A stretch of DNA of 64,000 nt from Clostridium sp. JN-1 (GCF_003718715.1 NZ_CP033465.1:496001-560000), one strand, 5' to 3'. Numbered from the stretch's first letter, positions 27,869 through 38,641 are shown. The notes: a model not told the origin generated them from the letters alone. Program-made: numbers and translations.

Positions 27869-30502
27869 ATGAAGGGCAAAAAATATATTTATCTTTTTAG
27901 TGAAGGAAATGCAAGCATGAGAAATTTACTGGGGGGTAAAGGTGCTAATCTTGCAGAAATGACTAATTTGGGGATAACAGTTCCGCAGGGGTTTACTGTA
28001 ACAACAGAAGCATGTACTAGATATTATCAAGATGAAAAAAAGTTAGGAAAAGATATACTTGAACAAATTTATGATGCAATGTCTGAACTTGAAAAATCAA
28101 CTAATAAAAAGTTTGGAAATATGGAAAATCCACTGTTAGTTTCGGTAAGATCTGGAGCTAGGGTATCAATGCCTGGAATGATGGATACTATATTAAATCT
28201 AGGTTTAAATGATCATACTGTGGAAGCGTTATCAAAGTTAACTAATAATGAAAGGTTTGCATACGACTCCTATAGAAGGTTTATACAAATGTTTTCAGAT
28301 GTTGTTATGGGAGTTGAAAAGAGAAAATTTGAGGATATACTTGATAAATTAAAAGATTTAAAAGGAGTTAAGTTTGATACAGAACTTAGTGCATCAGATT
28401 TGAAGGAAGTAGTAAAACAATACAAAGTATTGTACAAAAATGAGCTTGGTAAGGACTTTCCACAAGATCCAAAAGAACAGCTTATTGAAGCCATTACAGC
28501 TGTATTTAGATCATGGGATAATCCAAGAGCTAATGTATATAGAAGATTAAACGATATACCAGGGGATTGGGGAACTGCTGTTAACGTTCAATCAATGGTA
28601 TTTGGAAATATGGGAGATACATCTGGGACGGGAGTTGCTTTTACAAGAAATCCTGCAAATGGTGAAAATGCTATATTTGGAGAGTATTTAATAAATGCTC
28701 AAGGTGAGGATGTTGTGGCAGGTATTAGAACTCCTCAGGAAATAACAAAGTTAAAAGAAGATTTGCCAGAATGTTATGAACAGTTTATTAAGATAGCTAA
28801 AAAATTAGAAGAACATTATGCGGATATGCAAGACATGGAATTTACTATAGAACAAGGAAAACTATATTTCTTACAGACTAGGAATGGTAAGAGAACAGCT
28901 CAAGCTGCATTGAAAATAGCTGTAGATATGGTAAATGAAGGTCTTATAACTAAAGAACAAGCAATATTAAAAGTTGATCCTAAACAATTGGATGCACTGC
29001 TCCACCCAAACTTTGATGAAGGTGAATTAAAAAAGTCTAAAATAATAGCAAAGGGTCTTGCAGCTTCACCAGGAGCTGCTTGCGGTAAGGTTTATTTTAC
29101 TGCAGAATCGGCAAAAGCTCACCACGACAAAGGTGAAAAAGTAATACTGGTAAGATTAGAAACTTCACCTGAAGACATAGAAGGAATGGTTTCATCCGAA
29201 GGTATACTTACTGTAAGAGGCGGAATGACTTCACATGCAGCAGTTGTTGCAAGAGGTATGGGAACTTGCTGTGTAGCAGGCTGTGGTGATATAAATATAA
29301 ATGAAGATTTGAAGGTATTTGAAGTTTCAGGGAATACGTATCACGAAGGAGATTATATATCACTTGATGGAAGTACAGGTAATGTATATGGACAAGCGAT
29401 AAAAACTGTAGAACCTAAAGTAAGTGGATACTTTGGAACATTTATGGAATGGGCTGATGATATAAGAGTATTAAAGGTTAGAACTAATGCTGATACTCCA
29501 AAAGATGCAGCTCAAGCTGTTAAATTTGGAGCACAGGGAATAGGTCTTTGCAGAACTGAACATATGTTTTTTGATGAAGACAGAATACCAGCTGTTAGAG
29601 AAATGATAGTTTCAAAAACTGAAGAACAGAGAAGAAAAGCTTTGGAAAAGATATTGCCAATGCAAAAAGAAGACTTTATAGGAATTTATGAGGCTATGGA
29701 AGGCAAACCAGTAACTATAAGATTTTTGGATCCACCACTACATGAATTTTTACCTTCTGATAATGAAGACATAAAGAATTTAGCGAAAGAAATGGGAATA
29801 ACTTTTGAAGAGTTAAAAGCAACTGTTGAATCATTACATGAGTTCAATCCAATGATGGGACATAGGGGATGCAGACTTACTGTATCTTATCCAGAAATAG
29901 CAGAAATGCAGACAAGAGCAATTATAGAAGCTGCAATAGATGTCAAGAAGAGAAAAGGATATGATATAAAACCAGAAATAATGATTCCGCTGGTTGGAGA
30001 AGTTAAGGAATTAAAGTTTGTAAAGGATGTAGTAGTAAATGTTGCAAATCAAATAATAAAAGAATCTGGTATAGATATGAAGTATGAAGTAGGTACAATG
30101 ATAGAAATACCTAGAGCAGCACTTACTGCAGATAAAATAGCAGAGGAAGCAGAATTCTTCTCATTTGGAACAAATGATTTAACACAAATGACATTTGGAT
30201 TCTCAAGGGATGATGCAGGTAAATTCTTAAAAGATTATTATGATAAAAAGATATATGAATTTGATCCATTCCAAAGAATTGACCAAGTTGGAGTTGGTAA
30301 ATTAGTAAAGATGGCTGTTGAACTAGGAAAATCAACAAGACCGAACATACAGCTTGGAATTTGCGGAGAACATGGTGGAGATCCTTCATCTGTTGAGTTC
30401 TGTCATAATGCTGGACTTGACTATGTATCATGTTCACCATTTAGAGTTCCAATTGCAAGACTTTCAGCAGCACAAGCTCAGATAAAGAATCCAAGGAAAT
30501 AA
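27869..30502 (+). CDS. ppdK: Pyruvate, phosphate dikinase
   Basis: PPDK interconverts pyruvate + ATP + Pi and PEP + AMP + PPi. The N-terminal nucleotide-binding domain holds LLGGKGANLAEMTNLG and SVRSGARVSMPGMMDTILNLG; the swivelling phosphohistidine domain has GGMTSHAAVVARGMGTC (His ~454) and the C-terminal TIM barrel has RFLDPPLHEFLP and the catalytic CGEHGGDPSS (~831). The 877 residues are canonical. GAAGGGATG precedes the ATG. In clostridia it can serve glycolysis or gluconeogenesis; the neighbouring CcpN-like repressor points to carbon-flux control. The PPDK regulatory kinase is not in this window. Confidence 0.98.
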   Translation: MKGKKYIYLFSEGNASMRNLLGGKGANLAEMTNLGITVPQGFTVTTEACTRYYQDEKKLGKDILEQIYDAMSELEKSTNKKFGNMENPLLVSVRSGARVSMPGMMDTILNLGLNDHTVEALSKLTNNERFAYDSYRRFIQMFSDVVMGVEKRKFEDILDKLKDLKGVKFDTELSASDLKEVVKQYKVLYKNELGKDFPQDPKEQLIEAITAVFRSWDNPRANVYRRLNDIPGDWGTAVNVQSMVFGNMGDTSGTGVAFTRNPANGENAIFGEYLINAQGEDVVAGIRTPQEITKLKEDLPECYEQFIKIAKKLEEHYADMQDMEFTIEQGKLYFLQTRNGKRTAQAALKIAVDMVNEGLITKEQAILKVDPKQLDALLHPNFDEGELKKSKIIAKGLAASPGAACGKVYFTAESAKAHHDKGEKVILVRLETSPEDIEGMVSSEGILTVRGGMTSHAAVVARGMGTCCVAGCGDININEDLKVFEVSGNTYHEGDYISLDGSTGNVYGQAIKTVEPKVSGYFGTFMEWADDIRVLKVRTNADTPKDAAQAVKFGAQGIGLCRTEHMFFDEDRIPAVREMIVSKTEEQRRKALEKILPMQKEDFIGIYEAMEGKPVTIRFLDPPLHEFLPSDNEDIKNLAKEMGITFEELKATVESLHEFNPMMGHRGCRLTVSYPEIAEMQTRAIIEAAIDVKKRKGYDIKPEIMIPLVGEVKELKFVKDVVVNVANQIIKESGIDMKYEVGTMIEIPRAALTADKIAEEAEFFSFGTNDLTQMTFGFSRDDAGKFLKDYYDKKIYEFDPFQRIDQVGVGKLVKMAVELGKSTRPNIQLGICGEHGGDPSSVEFCHNAGLDYVSCSPFRVPIARLSAAQAQIKNPRK

Positions 30503-30507
30503 ACAAG

Positions 30508-30544
30508 AAAAGGTATCGTCGATTTAAAATCAACGATACCTTTT
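30508..30544. terminator. Bidirectional terminator between ppdK and the coat kinase gene
   Basis: AAAAGGTATCGT (30508-30519) and ACGATACCTTTT (30533-30544), with further pairing inside, form an almost fully self-complementary 37-base element. It lies between convergent genes and contains part of the stop codon of the minus-strand gene. Confidence 0.85.
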
Positions 30545-31613
30545 AAGTTATTTCAATGTTAAACTTATTTTCTATATACTTACTAAACTTTAATGAAAAA
30601 TTTAATTGATCCACATCATTTTCAACGGCTTTTTTTAATAAATAAAAAAATGAATTGTGATTACATTTTTTTATATTATTGTAGTAATCTCTTGATAATT
30701 TCCAAAACTTTTGAGGAAAAGATAAGTAAGATAAAATATATTTGTATTCATTAAAATTCAAAGGATGAACTTTCTCATATAATTCAAGACACTCTATCGT
30801 GAGGTCAGTATTCCAATTTGTAGCATCTCTTCTTAACAACCTTCTTAAAAAATATGAAATATCATGAGTACAATAATCAAGAGAGCATTTATCAAAATCA
30901 ATTGTCCAAATGTTACCATCCGTGCCAAAAATAATATTTTTATTTACATAATCAAGATGGCATAGAGAAATACTTAAGTTATCATTGCAAATAGAAGCAG
31001 CTGTTGTAAGAGAAATCTTTGCTAGAGTTAAGTTTATATCAAAGTGCTGCAAAAATTCTTTTGAAAATTTATCTTTATAATTAAACGCCAAATTAGAACA
31101 ATTCAAAAGTTGTTCAAAGTGCTTTTTTATTGACGAATAGATGTCGTTAAAGTTTTTGCGTATAAAGCTTCCTTCAATTGGAGTAAAGTTTTTACATATG
31201 TTATGAATAAGTGACAGATTATATATAGATGATAAAATCTGTTCTTTATTATCATAATTGCATTTATCACCATCTATCCATGGAGTCAAAATAAATAGCA
31301 TGTTACTATAGTTTACAAATCTGCTGTTTTCTTTTGTGGCTAATATTCTGGGAACTTTTATGCCATATCGAAATAACCACTCTACTGCAGAATATACAAA
31401 AAGTAAATCTTCTTTTGAAAAGTAAACTTTTTTTAAACAATAGTTTTGATCTAAATTAGTTACTTTGTAAACAGCTCTTTGTTTATCTGTATTCTTAAAC
31501 TTAACCCTTTTTATATCTGCATATTCAAGGTTATAATAGGGAAGCACATATTTCCTCGCATTTTCTTCAGATAACAGATTACAATTATTGTGTTTTGCAA
31601 CTGAATAGGGCAT
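30543..31613 (-). CDS. CotS/CotI-family spore coat phosphotransferase
   Basis: 356 residues of the aminoglycoside-phosphotransferase/choline-kinase-like fold. The catalytic loop reads SLCHLDYVNKNIIF (His-x-Asp...Asn) and the metal-binding motif reads TIDFDKCSLDYCTHDISYFL (DFD). The N-terminal part has NYCLKKVYFS, with the nucleotide-binding Lys. CotS-family proteins are inner-coat proteins or kinases of spores; Bacillus CotH/CotI-type enzymes show that coat kinases can be active. Its own promoter lies in the 336-base gap before dnaG. It runs opposite to its neighbours. Confidence 0.82.
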   Translation of the reverse strand: MPYSVAKHNNCNLLSEENARKYVLPYYNLEYADIKRVKFKNTDKQRAVYKVTNLDQNYCLKKVYFSKEDLLFVYSAVEWLFRYGIKVPRILATKENSRFVNYSNMLFILTPWIDGDKCNYDNKEQILSSIYNLSLIHNICKNFTPIEGSFIRKNFNDIYSSIKKHFEQLLNCSNLAFNYKDKFSKEFLQHFDINLTLAKISLTTAASICNDNLSISLCHLDYVNKNIIFGTDGNIWTIDFDKCSLDYCTHDISYFLRRLLRRDATNWNTDLTIECLELYEKVHPLNFNEYKYILSYLSFPQKFWKLSRDYYNNIKKCNHNSFFYLLKKAVENDVDQLNFSLKFSKYIENKFNIEIT

Positions 31614-31949
31614 TAAATAACACTCCTTAAAAAGCTATCTTATTATAATAATATTAAAAAACTTTTTACAATATACATTAATATTAAAAAAGGAGTTTTT
31701 GTTATTAATATAGAATTACATAAAACATAAGTTTTATAATTTAATATTTAAATATGAGAATATTTTTTATTGCTAAATGGGAAAAATAACAATTGAATTT
31801 AAATAAAAAAGGAAATTTAAAATTTGTATAGAATATGATAATATATTATAATCTTTGCAAAAAATATATATTTATTTAGAAGGAATATAGTAACTTATGT
31901 CGAATATATTAATTCTTGTACAATAAAATATGATAGGTGGGAATGTTTA
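31614..31949. promoter_or_regulatory. Divergent intergenic region between the coat kinase gene and dnaG, with dnaG promoter
   Basis: This 336-base AT-rich gap separates divergent genes. A plus-strand promoter TTGTAT (31824-31829)-N17-TATAAT (31847-31852) serves dnaG-rpoD. The coat gene promoter should lie in the left part, but I could not assign a sporulation-type promoter with confidence. No other gene or repeat is seen. Confidence 0.6.
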
Positions 31950-33722
31950 TTGATATCGGAAGATGTCGTTGAAAAAGTAAAGTATTCAAATGATATAGTT
32001 GATGTTATATCTGAAACTGTAAAATTAAAAAGGTCTGGAAAAAATTATATTGGATTGTGTCCATTTCATAATGAGAAGACACCATCCTTTAGCGTGTCTA
32101 TAGATAAACAAATCTATAAGTGTTTTGGCTGTGGTGAGGCAGGCAATGTAATAACTTTTGTTATGAAAACTAGGAATTTAACTTTTCCAGAAGCAGTAGA
32201 ATCTTTGGCAGATAGGGCTAATATAGATATACAATTTAAAAATAAGGGCAGTAATTCACAAAAAAGATCATTTCAAAAATTATATAAAATAAATATAGAA
32301 ACTGCTCGATATTTTTTTAATTGCCTCCAAAAAAATAAATTAGCTAAACAATATTTGTTCAATAGAGGAATAACTGAATATACTATTAGAAAGTTTGGAT
32401 TAGGTTATTCGCTTGTTGGTTGGCATAACACAATTAATCATTTAAAAATTAAAGGATTTACAGAATTAGATATGCTGGAAGCTGGCCTCATAATTAAAGG
32501 TCAAAAGGGGTCTTATTATGATAGATTTAGAAATAGAATAATGTTTCCAGTTTTTGATTATAGAGGCAGAGTTATTGGATTTGGTGGAAGGGTTATGGAT
32601 GATTCAAAACCTAAATATTTGAATTCACCAGAAACAGCTTTGTTTAAGAAAGGCATAAATCTTTATGGATTGAATTTTGCTATAAAAAATAATGTAAATA
32701 GGACACTTATTATAGTAGAAGGATATATGGACTGCATATCATTATGCCAATATGGTGTGAGTAATGTAGTTGCTTCGTTGGGGACGTCTCTTACGTTAGA
32801 GCAAGCACGACTTATAAAAAAGTATGCTGATAAGGTTATAATTTCTTATGATGCAGATAGTGCAGGGCAAATGGCTACAATGAGAGGTATTGAAATACTT
32901 AAAGAAGCTGGATTGGATGTAAAAGTTTTAATTATTCCACAGGGTAAAGATCCAGATGAGTTTGTAAGGAATAATGGTAAGGATAAGTTTTTGGAACTTG
33001 TGGATACATCGATGTCACTTATAGATTATAAAATAGATAGGATAAAACAAAAGTTTGATTTCAATAAATCTCAAGATGTTGTATCGTATTCTGAGAAGGT
33101 TTTAGAAGTTCTTAATGGATTAGATCCTATAGAAAAAGGTGTATATATTAAAAAGTTATCGGAACAAACTAAGATTCGTGAACAGGCATTATACGATATG
33201 TTAAACAGTAGTTTCCAAAAAAATGTAAGAAAACAAGAAAATATGAATATTGACAATAATTTTGGACAAAAATTATATTTAGAGCCTGCATATTTAAAGG
33301 CAGAAAGATGGATCTTAAAGTTTATGCTTGAAGATAATGAATCATTTCAATATATAGTTCAAAATTTTAGTAAGGATGAATTTATACTTGAAAGTCATAA
33401 AAAAGTGTACGATTATATCGTGCAAAATATACAATATGAAGAAGGAGAAAAAGAAAGACGTATAGAACTTAGATGTAATGAATTAGACACAGAAAAAGAG
33501 TGGATAAACATATTAGATTTAAAAATAGTATATGATAAAAGTGAGTATAAAGATATTATAAATGATTATATAAATATTATCAAAAAGTTTAAGCTTAAGA
33601 AGAGCAAAAATTATATTATAAATAAAATAAAACAATGTGAAAAAAATGGTGAAATTCAGGAATCCCTAGAATTAGCACAAAAACTTATAGAAATACAAAA
33701 AAAGATTGGTGGTATACGGTAA
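31950..33722 (+). CDS. dnaG: DNA primase
   Basis: DnaG makes RNA primers for replication. The N-terminal CHC2 zinc finger is [15 protein letters not shown]...[11 protein letters not shown]; the TOPRIM core has [13 protein letters not shown] (~252) and [12 protein letters not shown] (~300), and the C-terminal ~150 residues form the helicase-binding domain. 590 residues is typical. TTG 31950 is eight bases after GGTGGG. The last base of its stop overlaps the rpoD region (TAATG), and dnaG-rpoD are translationally coupled, the macromolecular synthesis operon arrangement of Gram-positives. Confidence 0.97.
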   Translation: MISEDVVEKVKYSNDIVDVISETVKLKRSGKNYIGLCPFHNEKTPSFSVSIDKQIYKCFGCGEAGNVITFVMKTRNLTFPEAVESLADRANIDIQFKNKGSNSQKRSFQKLYKINIETARYFFNCLQKNKLAKQYLFNRGITEYTIRKFGLGYSLVGWHNTINHLKIKGFTELDMLEAGLIIKGQKGSYYDRFRNRIMFPVFDYRGRVIGFGGRVMDDSKPKYLNSPETALFKKGINLYGLNFAIKNNVNRTLIIVEGYMDCISLCQYGVSNVVASLGTSLTLEQARLIKKYADKVIISYDADSAGQMATMRGIEILKEAGLDVKVLIIPQGKDPDEFVRNNGKDKFLELVDTSMSLIDYKIDRIKQKFDFNKSQDVVSYSEKVLEVLNGLDPIEKGVYIKKLSEQTKIREQALYDMLNSSFQKNVRKQENMNIDNNFGQKLYLEPAYLKAERWILKFMLEDNESFQYIVQNFSKDEFILESHKKVYDYIVQNIQYEEGEKERRIELRCNELDTEKEWINILDLKIVYDKSEYKDIINDYINIIKKFKLKKSKNYIINKIKQCEKNGEIQESLELAQKLIEIQKKIGGIR

Positions 33723-33742
33723 TGGCTGAAGGAGGAAAAAAA

Positions 33743-34813
33743 ATGAAAGATAAAAGTGCAAAGATGAAAATAGTTAAAAAACTTATAGAAAAAGGTAAAA
33801 AAAATGGCACTTTGACTTATAAAGAGATAATAGATGAACTAGATGAAATAGACTTGAGTCCAGAGCAAATTGAAAAAATATACGAAATATTAGAATCTAT
33901 GAATATAGAAGTTACTGGTGATATACATCAAGCTGAAGCTGAAGCTGATGAAAAAAAATTAGATTTATCTGTACCTGAAGGCATTGCGATAGATGATCCA
34001 GTTAGGATGTATTTAAAAGAAATAGGTAAAGTACCATTACTTTATCCTGAACAAGAAGTTGAATTAGCACAAAGAATTGAAAATGGTGAATTGGCTGCTA
34101 AAAAGAAGCTAGCTGAGGCCAATTTAAGACTTGTTGTAAGTATTGCAAAGAGATATGTTGGAAGAGGAATGTTATTCTTGGATTTAATTCAAGAAGGAAA
34201 TTTAGGTCTCATAAAGGCTGTTGAAAAATTTGATTATAGGAAAGGATATAAGTTCAGTACCTATGCTACATGGTGGATAAGACAGGCAATAACTAGAGCA
34301 ATAGCAGATCAAGCTAGGACTATAAGAATACCTGTACACATGGTTGAAACCATAAATAAATTAGTGAGGGTTTCAAGACAGCTGCTTCAAGAATTAGGTA
34401 GAGAACCTCAGCCAGAAGAAATAGCAAAGATTATGGAGATGCCTGTAGATAAAGTAAGAGAAATAATGAAAATAGCTCAAGAGCCAGTATCCTTGGAAAC
34501 ACCGATAGGCGAGGAAGAGGATAGTCATCTTGGAGATTTTATACCAGATGATGAGGCGCCGGCACCAGCAGAAGCAGCAGCTTTTACAATGTTAAAAGAA
34601 CAACTTATAAATGTTTTGGATACATTGACTCCAAGAGAAGAAAAAGTATTAAGACTTAGATTTGGATTGGATGATGGAAGAGCAAGAACACTTGAAGAAG
34701 TTGGAAAAGAGTTCAATGTAACTAGAGAGAGGATAAGACAGATAGAAGCAAAAGCACTAAGAAAATTAAGACATCCAAGTAGAAGTAAAAAATTAAAAGA
34801 TTATTTAGATTAA
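33743..34813 (+). CDS. rpoD: Primary sigma factor SigA (RpoD)
   Basis: Housekeeping sigma factor. Region 1.1-like start, region 1.2/2 with [36 protein letters not shown] and [20 protein letters not shown], region 3 with [13 protein letters not shown], and region 4 with [17 protein letters not shown] and [26 protein letters not shown] (33731-33736) is six bases before ATG 33743, giving 356 residues. ATG 33722, which overlaps the dnaG stop, is in frame and would add MAEGGKK, codons that encode the ribosome binding site itself; both starts are possible. Confidence 0.98.
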   Translation: MKDKSAKMKIVKKLIEKGKKNGTLTYKEIIDELDEIDLSPEQIEKIYEILESMNIEVTGDIHQAEAEADEKKLDLSVPEGIAIDDPVRMYLKEIGKVPLLYPEQEVELAQRIENGELAAKKKLAEANLRLVVSIAKRYVGRGMLFLDLIQEGNLGLIKAVEKFDYRKGYKFSTYATWWIRQAITRAIADQARTIRIPVHMVETINKLVRVSRQLLQELGREPQPEEIAKIMEMPVDKVREIMKIAQEPVSLETPIGEEEDSHLGDFIPDDEAPAPAEAAAFTMLKEQLINVLDTLTPREEKVLRLRFGLDDGRARTLEEVGKEFNVTRERIRQIEAKALRKLRHPSRSKKLKDYLD

Positions 34814-34826
34814 ATGAATAATAAGA

Positions 34827-34856
34827 AGAGAAACTTTTAAAGTTTTCTCTTTTTTT
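34827..34856 (+). terminator. Intrinsic terminator after rpoD
   Basis: AGAGAAACTT pairs with AAGTTTTCTCT (one bulge) followed by seven Ts. It ends the dnaG-rpoD operon. Confidence 0.8.
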
Positions 34857-34900
34857 ATGTATATGGAATTATGGTATAATGAGAAAAAGAAGGTGATGGT

Positions 34901-35788
34901 GTGAAAAACTATAAATCAACTAAAGGTCATGGAGTATTATCTATACTTGGAATTACTGCAGTATATGATTTGTTGATTATAACATTATTATTTATAGTAA
35001 ATTCATATGAGATATCTACCTTACTAAAGATTACTATAATAGTTTTTAATTTGTATCAAATATACTATATACTTATTTATAGTTCCCTAGAATACTCGAT
35101 TGATGATTATAATATTTATATTAAAGGTTCATTTGGATTAAAAAATTTAACTATACCTTTTAAAGATATAAAAGGATATAAGCAAGAATCAGGGCATATA
35201 AAAGGAATTAAATTATCTGGATATGGTAAAAATCATTTTGCAATTGGAAGAGCCATAATAAAAAAAATAGGCTCTACATATATGTTTGTTACATCTACTA
35301 AAAATGTTATTTACCTAAAGACAGATGATGCAAATTATGGATTATCACCGGAAAACTTTAATGATTTTAAATTGCAGCTGAATAATAAAAATATATATGA
35401 GATGGATTGGGAATATAAACCTAATAAAAATATAAACCTTTATAAAGATAAAAAATTTTTTATACCATTTTTAATAGTGGCTGTAGTTGTACTTGTGATT
35501 ACATTTAATCCAATAATTCTATATTTAAATAATAGACTTCCAAATAAAATGCCTTTAAGTTTTAATTCTAATTTTATAGCAGTAGAGTTTGGTACTAATA
35601 AACAATTTGCATTTAAACAGATGTTTTATGGCTTACTCAATATGGCAGTACTATTTTGTATGTACAATGCAGCGTACTTGTATGCAAGATATGATAGAAA
35701 GTCCGTATATAAGTTTATTTATATACCACTTATATTATCATCATTTTTTCTTGTAGTGCAAATTAGAATACTGAGTAGATTTATATGA
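34901..35788 (+). CDS. Membrane protein with bacterial PH-like domain, function unknown
   Basis: 295 residues. Two membrane helices at ~12-55 precede a soluble beta-rich domain (~60-155) with LEYSIDDYNIYIKGSFGLKN and IPFKDIKGYKQ, resembling a bacterial pleckstrin-homology (bPH) domain. A third hydrophobic helix (~184-204) is followed by LPNKMPLSFNSNFIAVEFG, reminiscent of DUF1648, and two more helices at the end. GTG 34901 follows AAGGTGATG. The family match is by pattern only; no function can be given. Confidence 0.75.
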   Translation: MKNYKSTKGHGVLSILGITAVYDLLIITLLFIVNSYEISTLLKITIIVFNLYQIYYILIYSSLEYSIDDYNIYIKGSFGLKNLTIPFKDIKGYKQESGHIKGIKLSGYGKNHFAIGRAIIKKIGSTYMFVTSTKNVIYLKTDDANYGLSPENFNDFKLQLNNKNIYEMDWEYKPNKNINLYKDKKFFIPFLIVAVVVLVITFNPIILYLNNRLPNKMPLSFNSNFIAVEFGTNKQFAFKQMFYGLLNMAVLFCMYNAAYLYARYDRKSVYKFIYIPLILSSFFLVVQIRILSRFI

Positions 35789-35815
35789 AGTAAAGGGAAT
35801 GGAGAGTAACTAATT

Positions 35816-36505
35816 ATGGAATTGAGTAATAGATTGAAAACTGTTGCAATGATGGTTGACAAATGTCATTGTGCTGCTGATATAGGCACTGATCATGGAT
35901 ATGTTCCTATATATCTTATAAAAAACAATATATGTGAAACTGCAGTAGCTTGTGATATAAATAAGGGACCGCTTCATAAAGCTCAAATTAATATAAATTC
36001 TTATAATTTGAAAGATAAAATAGAATGTAGATTAGGTAATGGATTGAATAAGTTAAAGCCAGGAGAAGTTCAAGGTATTATAATTGCTGGAATGGGTGGA
36101 AATTTAATAAGGGATATTTTAGAACAGGGATTAGAAGTTTTTAAAAATGCAAACTTTGTTGTACTGCAGCCTGTTCAAAACCCAGAAATTCTAAGAGAGT
36201 ATATTTATAAAAAGGGATATAAAATATTAGATGAAAACTTATGTATTGACGAAAATAAATTTTATGAGATAATAAAAATAGTATATGATAACAAACCTAA
36301 GATTGTAGATGAAATATTTTATGAAGTAAGTAAAAAATTAATAGATATTAATCATCCTGATATAAAAAAATTTATTTTGGCAAAAATTAATAGATATAAG
36401 ACAATACTTGAAAATATAAAAGATACTAGCGATTTAGCTTTAGAAAGAAAACATGAAATAAAAAATAAAATTCGAAAATTGGAGGAAATATTAATATGTC
36501 TTTAA
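35816..36505 (+). CDS. trmK: tRNA (adenine22-N1)-methyltransferase TrmK
   Basis: TrmK methylates N1 of A22 in bacterial tRNA. It is a Rossmann methyltransferase with CHCAADIGTDHGYVPIYLIK (SAM motif I, ~18-37), VACDINKGPL, CRLGNGL and IIIAGMGGNLIRDIL, which are family hallmarks; a C-terminal helical coiled region follows. 229 residues. GGAATGGAGAG lies upstream of the ATG. Its last 10 bases overlap the next gene, matching the rpoD-trmK-nif3 order of Firmicutes. Confidence 0.95.
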   Translation: MELSNRLKTVAMMVDKCHCAADIGTDHGYVPIYLIKNNICETAVACDINKGPLHKAQININSYNLKDKIECRLGNGLNKLKPGEVQGIIIAGMGGNLIRDILEQGLEVFKNANFVVLQPVQNPEILREYIYKKGYKILDENLCIDENKFYEIIKIVYDNKPKIVDEIFYEVSKKLIDINHPDIKKFILAKINRYKTILENIKDTSDLALERKHEIKNKIRKLEEILICL

Positions 36506-37311
36506 AAGTAATGGATATAAGCAATATAATGGAAGAACATGTACCTTCAAAATTCAAGGAGAGCTATGATAATGTTGGACTTATGGTTGGTGATAAAAAT
36601 TGTGAAGTAACTTCTATACTTGTAGCTTTAGATTGTACTATGTCTGTTATTAATGAAGCCATACAAAAGAAGTGTAATCTTATATTGACGCATCATCCAT
36701 TATTATTTAAAAAACCATCCAGCATAACTACAGATACTCTTTTAGGTAAGAAAATAATAAGCTTAATAAAAAATAATATAAATTTATATTCAAGTCATAC
36801 AAACCTGGATTCTGTAAGAGGTGGAATTAATGATATAATAGCAGGTCTTTTAGATTTAACTAATTGTAAAACTATAGATCCTTCCCCGTTTAGAACAGAT
36901 GATGATGAAGTTTCTGGTATAGGTAGAATTGGCGATATTAGTGAGCCTATTATGCTATTAGAGTTATGTGATAAAGTAAAAATGTGTTTGAATGTACCAT
37001 ACTTAAGGTTTTGTGGAAATGAAGCTAAGTTAATTAAAAAACTAGCAGTTATAAATGGAAGTGGACAGAGCTATTTTGAAAATGCTAGGAAAATGGGAGC
37101 AGATTGTATAATAACTGGTGATACATCATATCATTATGTGAGTGATTTTGCGGAAGAAGGTATTGCTGTAATAGATGCAGGACACTTTGGAACTGAATGG
37201 GCTGGAATAGAAGTATTTGCTAGATGGCTCAAAAATGTAATAGAATTTAAAGGGTTTAAAAATTCTGTTTTATTATCAAAAACAAATAAAGATCCATATA
37301 AATATAAGTAG
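36496..37311 (+). CDS. Nif3-like dinuclear metal-center protein (YqfO family)
   Basis: Nif3/DUF34 proteins form hexamers with a two-metal site; some are proposed GTP cyclohydrolase I-like or metallochaperone proteins, and the role is unsettled. Ligand-bearing motifs are LILTHHPLLFKKP (~63), SSHTNLDSVRGG (~97) and IDAGHFGTEW (~225). This is the short 271-residue form without the inserted PII-like domain found in Bacillus YqfO. The start overlaps the end of trmK, with GGAGG upstream. Confidence 0.92.
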   Translation: MSLKVMDISNIMEEHVPSKFKESYDNVGLMVGDKNCEVTSILVALDCTMSVINEAIQKKCNLILTHHPLLFKKPSSITTDTLLGKKIISLIKNNINLYSSHTNLDSVRGGINDIIAGLLDLTNCKTIDPSPFRTDDDEVSGIGRIGDISEPIMLLELCDKVKMCLNVPYLRFCGNEAKLIKKLAVINGSGQSYFENARKMGADCIITGDTSYHYVSDFAEEGIAVIDAGHFGTEWAGIEVFARWLKNVIEFKGFKNSVLLSKTNKDPYKYK

Positions 37312-37312
37312 G

Positions 37313-37346
37313 AATGAGTATGCAAAATTCTCATTTCTATTTTTTT
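37313..37346 (+). terminator. Weak intrinsic terminator after the nif3-like gene
   Basis: AATGAG (37313-37318) pairs with CTCATT (37330-37335), followed by a T-rich run ending in seven Ts. The stem is short. Confidence 0.55.
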
Positions 37347-37435
37347 ATAAGTTTATATAAGATTTTAAGCCCGCAAATACAATATTAACTATTTTAATAT
37401 AAATAAAAATCGTGCTATTTTAGGAGGATAAATTT

Positions 37436-38152
37436 ATGGATTCATTAAAGTTACTTTTAGAAGTTCAAAAAAATAGGGAAGCAATAAAAAGATATAATGG
37501 TGTACTTAAGGATAACTCATATATATCTACGTTAAAAAAGATGAAAGTAGAATTTGAAAAAAATAAGGGTAAGTTTAAACAAAAAGTTAGTGAAATAGAA
37601 AAAGTGAGGCTTAATTATAAGAAAACAAATGAAGAATTGGTGAGGTCAAAGAAGGAATTAGAGGAATTAAAGTTTAAACTATACAATTATGCAGGATGTG
37701 ATTTGAAATTTATAAATGCACTTCAAAATGAAATTAGCACTAAAGAGGAAAATATGAAATCTTTAGATGATAAGTCTTTGGAATTACTTGAAGAAGAGGA
37801 AAAGTTGAGTTTAGATATTGAAAAGTTTAGATCTAAGTTATCTGAGTTTAAAGATAGTTTTTATAACTATAAAAAAGCTGCCAATGAGAAATTAAATGAT
37901 GCCAAAAGTGGTATTATAAAAAATACAGAGTCCATAAGTAAAATAGAAAGTGTTCTTCCAAAGGAACTTCTAAAAGAATTCAATAAAATATTTAATCTAA
38001 CAGGAATAGGTGCTGGTGAATTAAACAAACATACTTGTTCAGCATGCAGAATGAAAGTATCTTCATTAACTATAGATTATATAAAAAAAGGTGAAAAAAT
38101 AGTTTATTGTGATAACTGCGGAAGAATAATATATTATAATGATGCAAAATAG
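37436..38152 (+). CDS. Coiled-coil protein with C-terminal C4 zinc ribbon (DUF164-like)
   Basis: 238 residues. Residues ~10-170 are strongly heptad-rich and charged, predicting a long antiparallel coiled coil; residues ~195-235 form a zinc ribbon with CSACRMKV...VYCDNCGRIIYY (two CxxC pairs). This is the layout of the CT398/DUF164 family, whose members in other bacteria have been linked to secretion or flagellar assembly; the role in clostridia is unknown. AGGAGG precedes the ATG. It lies between nif3 and rnpB. Confidence 0.9.
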   Translation: MDSLKLLLEVQKNREAIKRYNGVLKDNSYISTLKKMKVEFEKNKGKFKQKVSEIEKVRLNYKKTNEELVRSKKELEELKFKLYNYAGCDLKFINALQNEISTKEENMKSLDDKSLELLEEEEKLSLDIEKFRSKLSEFKDSFYNYKKAANEKLNDAKSGIIKNTESISKIESVLPKELLKEFNKIFNLTGIGAGELNKHTCSACRMKVSSLTIDYIKKGEKIVYCDNCGRIIYYNDAK

Positions 38153-38224
38153 TAAGATAACAGTCAGTGAAATTTTGTGGTAAAAATTTCATTTGTAATT
38201 GATTTAAAGATATGATATTATAAT

Positions 38225-38601
38225 ACATGCGAGTAAGTCGAACAATCGCTGCCGTTCTTACGGGAGAGGAAAGTCCGAGCTCCATAGGGCAAGGGTGCTG
38301 GGTAATACCCAGTCAAGGTAACTTGAAGGAAAGTGCAACAGAGATATACCGCCAAAGGTATTTATAATATACTGGCAAGGGTGGAAAGGCGAGGTAAGAG
38401 CTCACCAGCGCAATGGCGACTTTGCGGCTATGTAAACCCCATCTGGAGCAAGATCAAATAGAGAAGTGTCTTACAACATTTGTTAGTAAGAGAGGGCGGC
38501 CCGTCCTTCTTCTGGGTAGTATCGCTTGAATTTACTGGCAACAGTAAGTCTAGATAGATGATTGTTTAAACAGAACTCGGCTTATAGATTTAGTCGCATA
38601 T
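38225..38601 (+). ncRNA. rnpB: RNase P RNA
   Basis: The catalytic RNA of RNase P, which trims tRNA 5' ends. Conserved region I GAGGAAAGTCCGAGCTCC lies at ~38266, the ACAGAGATATACCGCC block at ~38337, and the 3' conserved block ACAGAACTCGGCTTA at ~38570. Ends are set by helix P1: ATGCGA (38227-38232) pairs with TCGCAT (38594-38599). The length of ~375 nt and the layout suggest the ancestral (A-type) form used by Clostridium. A TATTAT/TATAAT -10-like region at 38216-38224 lies directly upstream. Confidence 0.96.
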
Positions 38602-38609
38602 ATACCGTG

Positions 38610-38641
38610 AAAAGCATTAGGTTAACGCCTAATGCTTTTCT
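38610..38641 (+). terminator. Intrinsic terminator of rnpB
   Basis: AAAAGCATTAGG (38610-38621), loop TTAACG, CCTAATGCTTTT (38628-38639). A perfect 12-bp stem directly after the RNA. Confidence 0.88.
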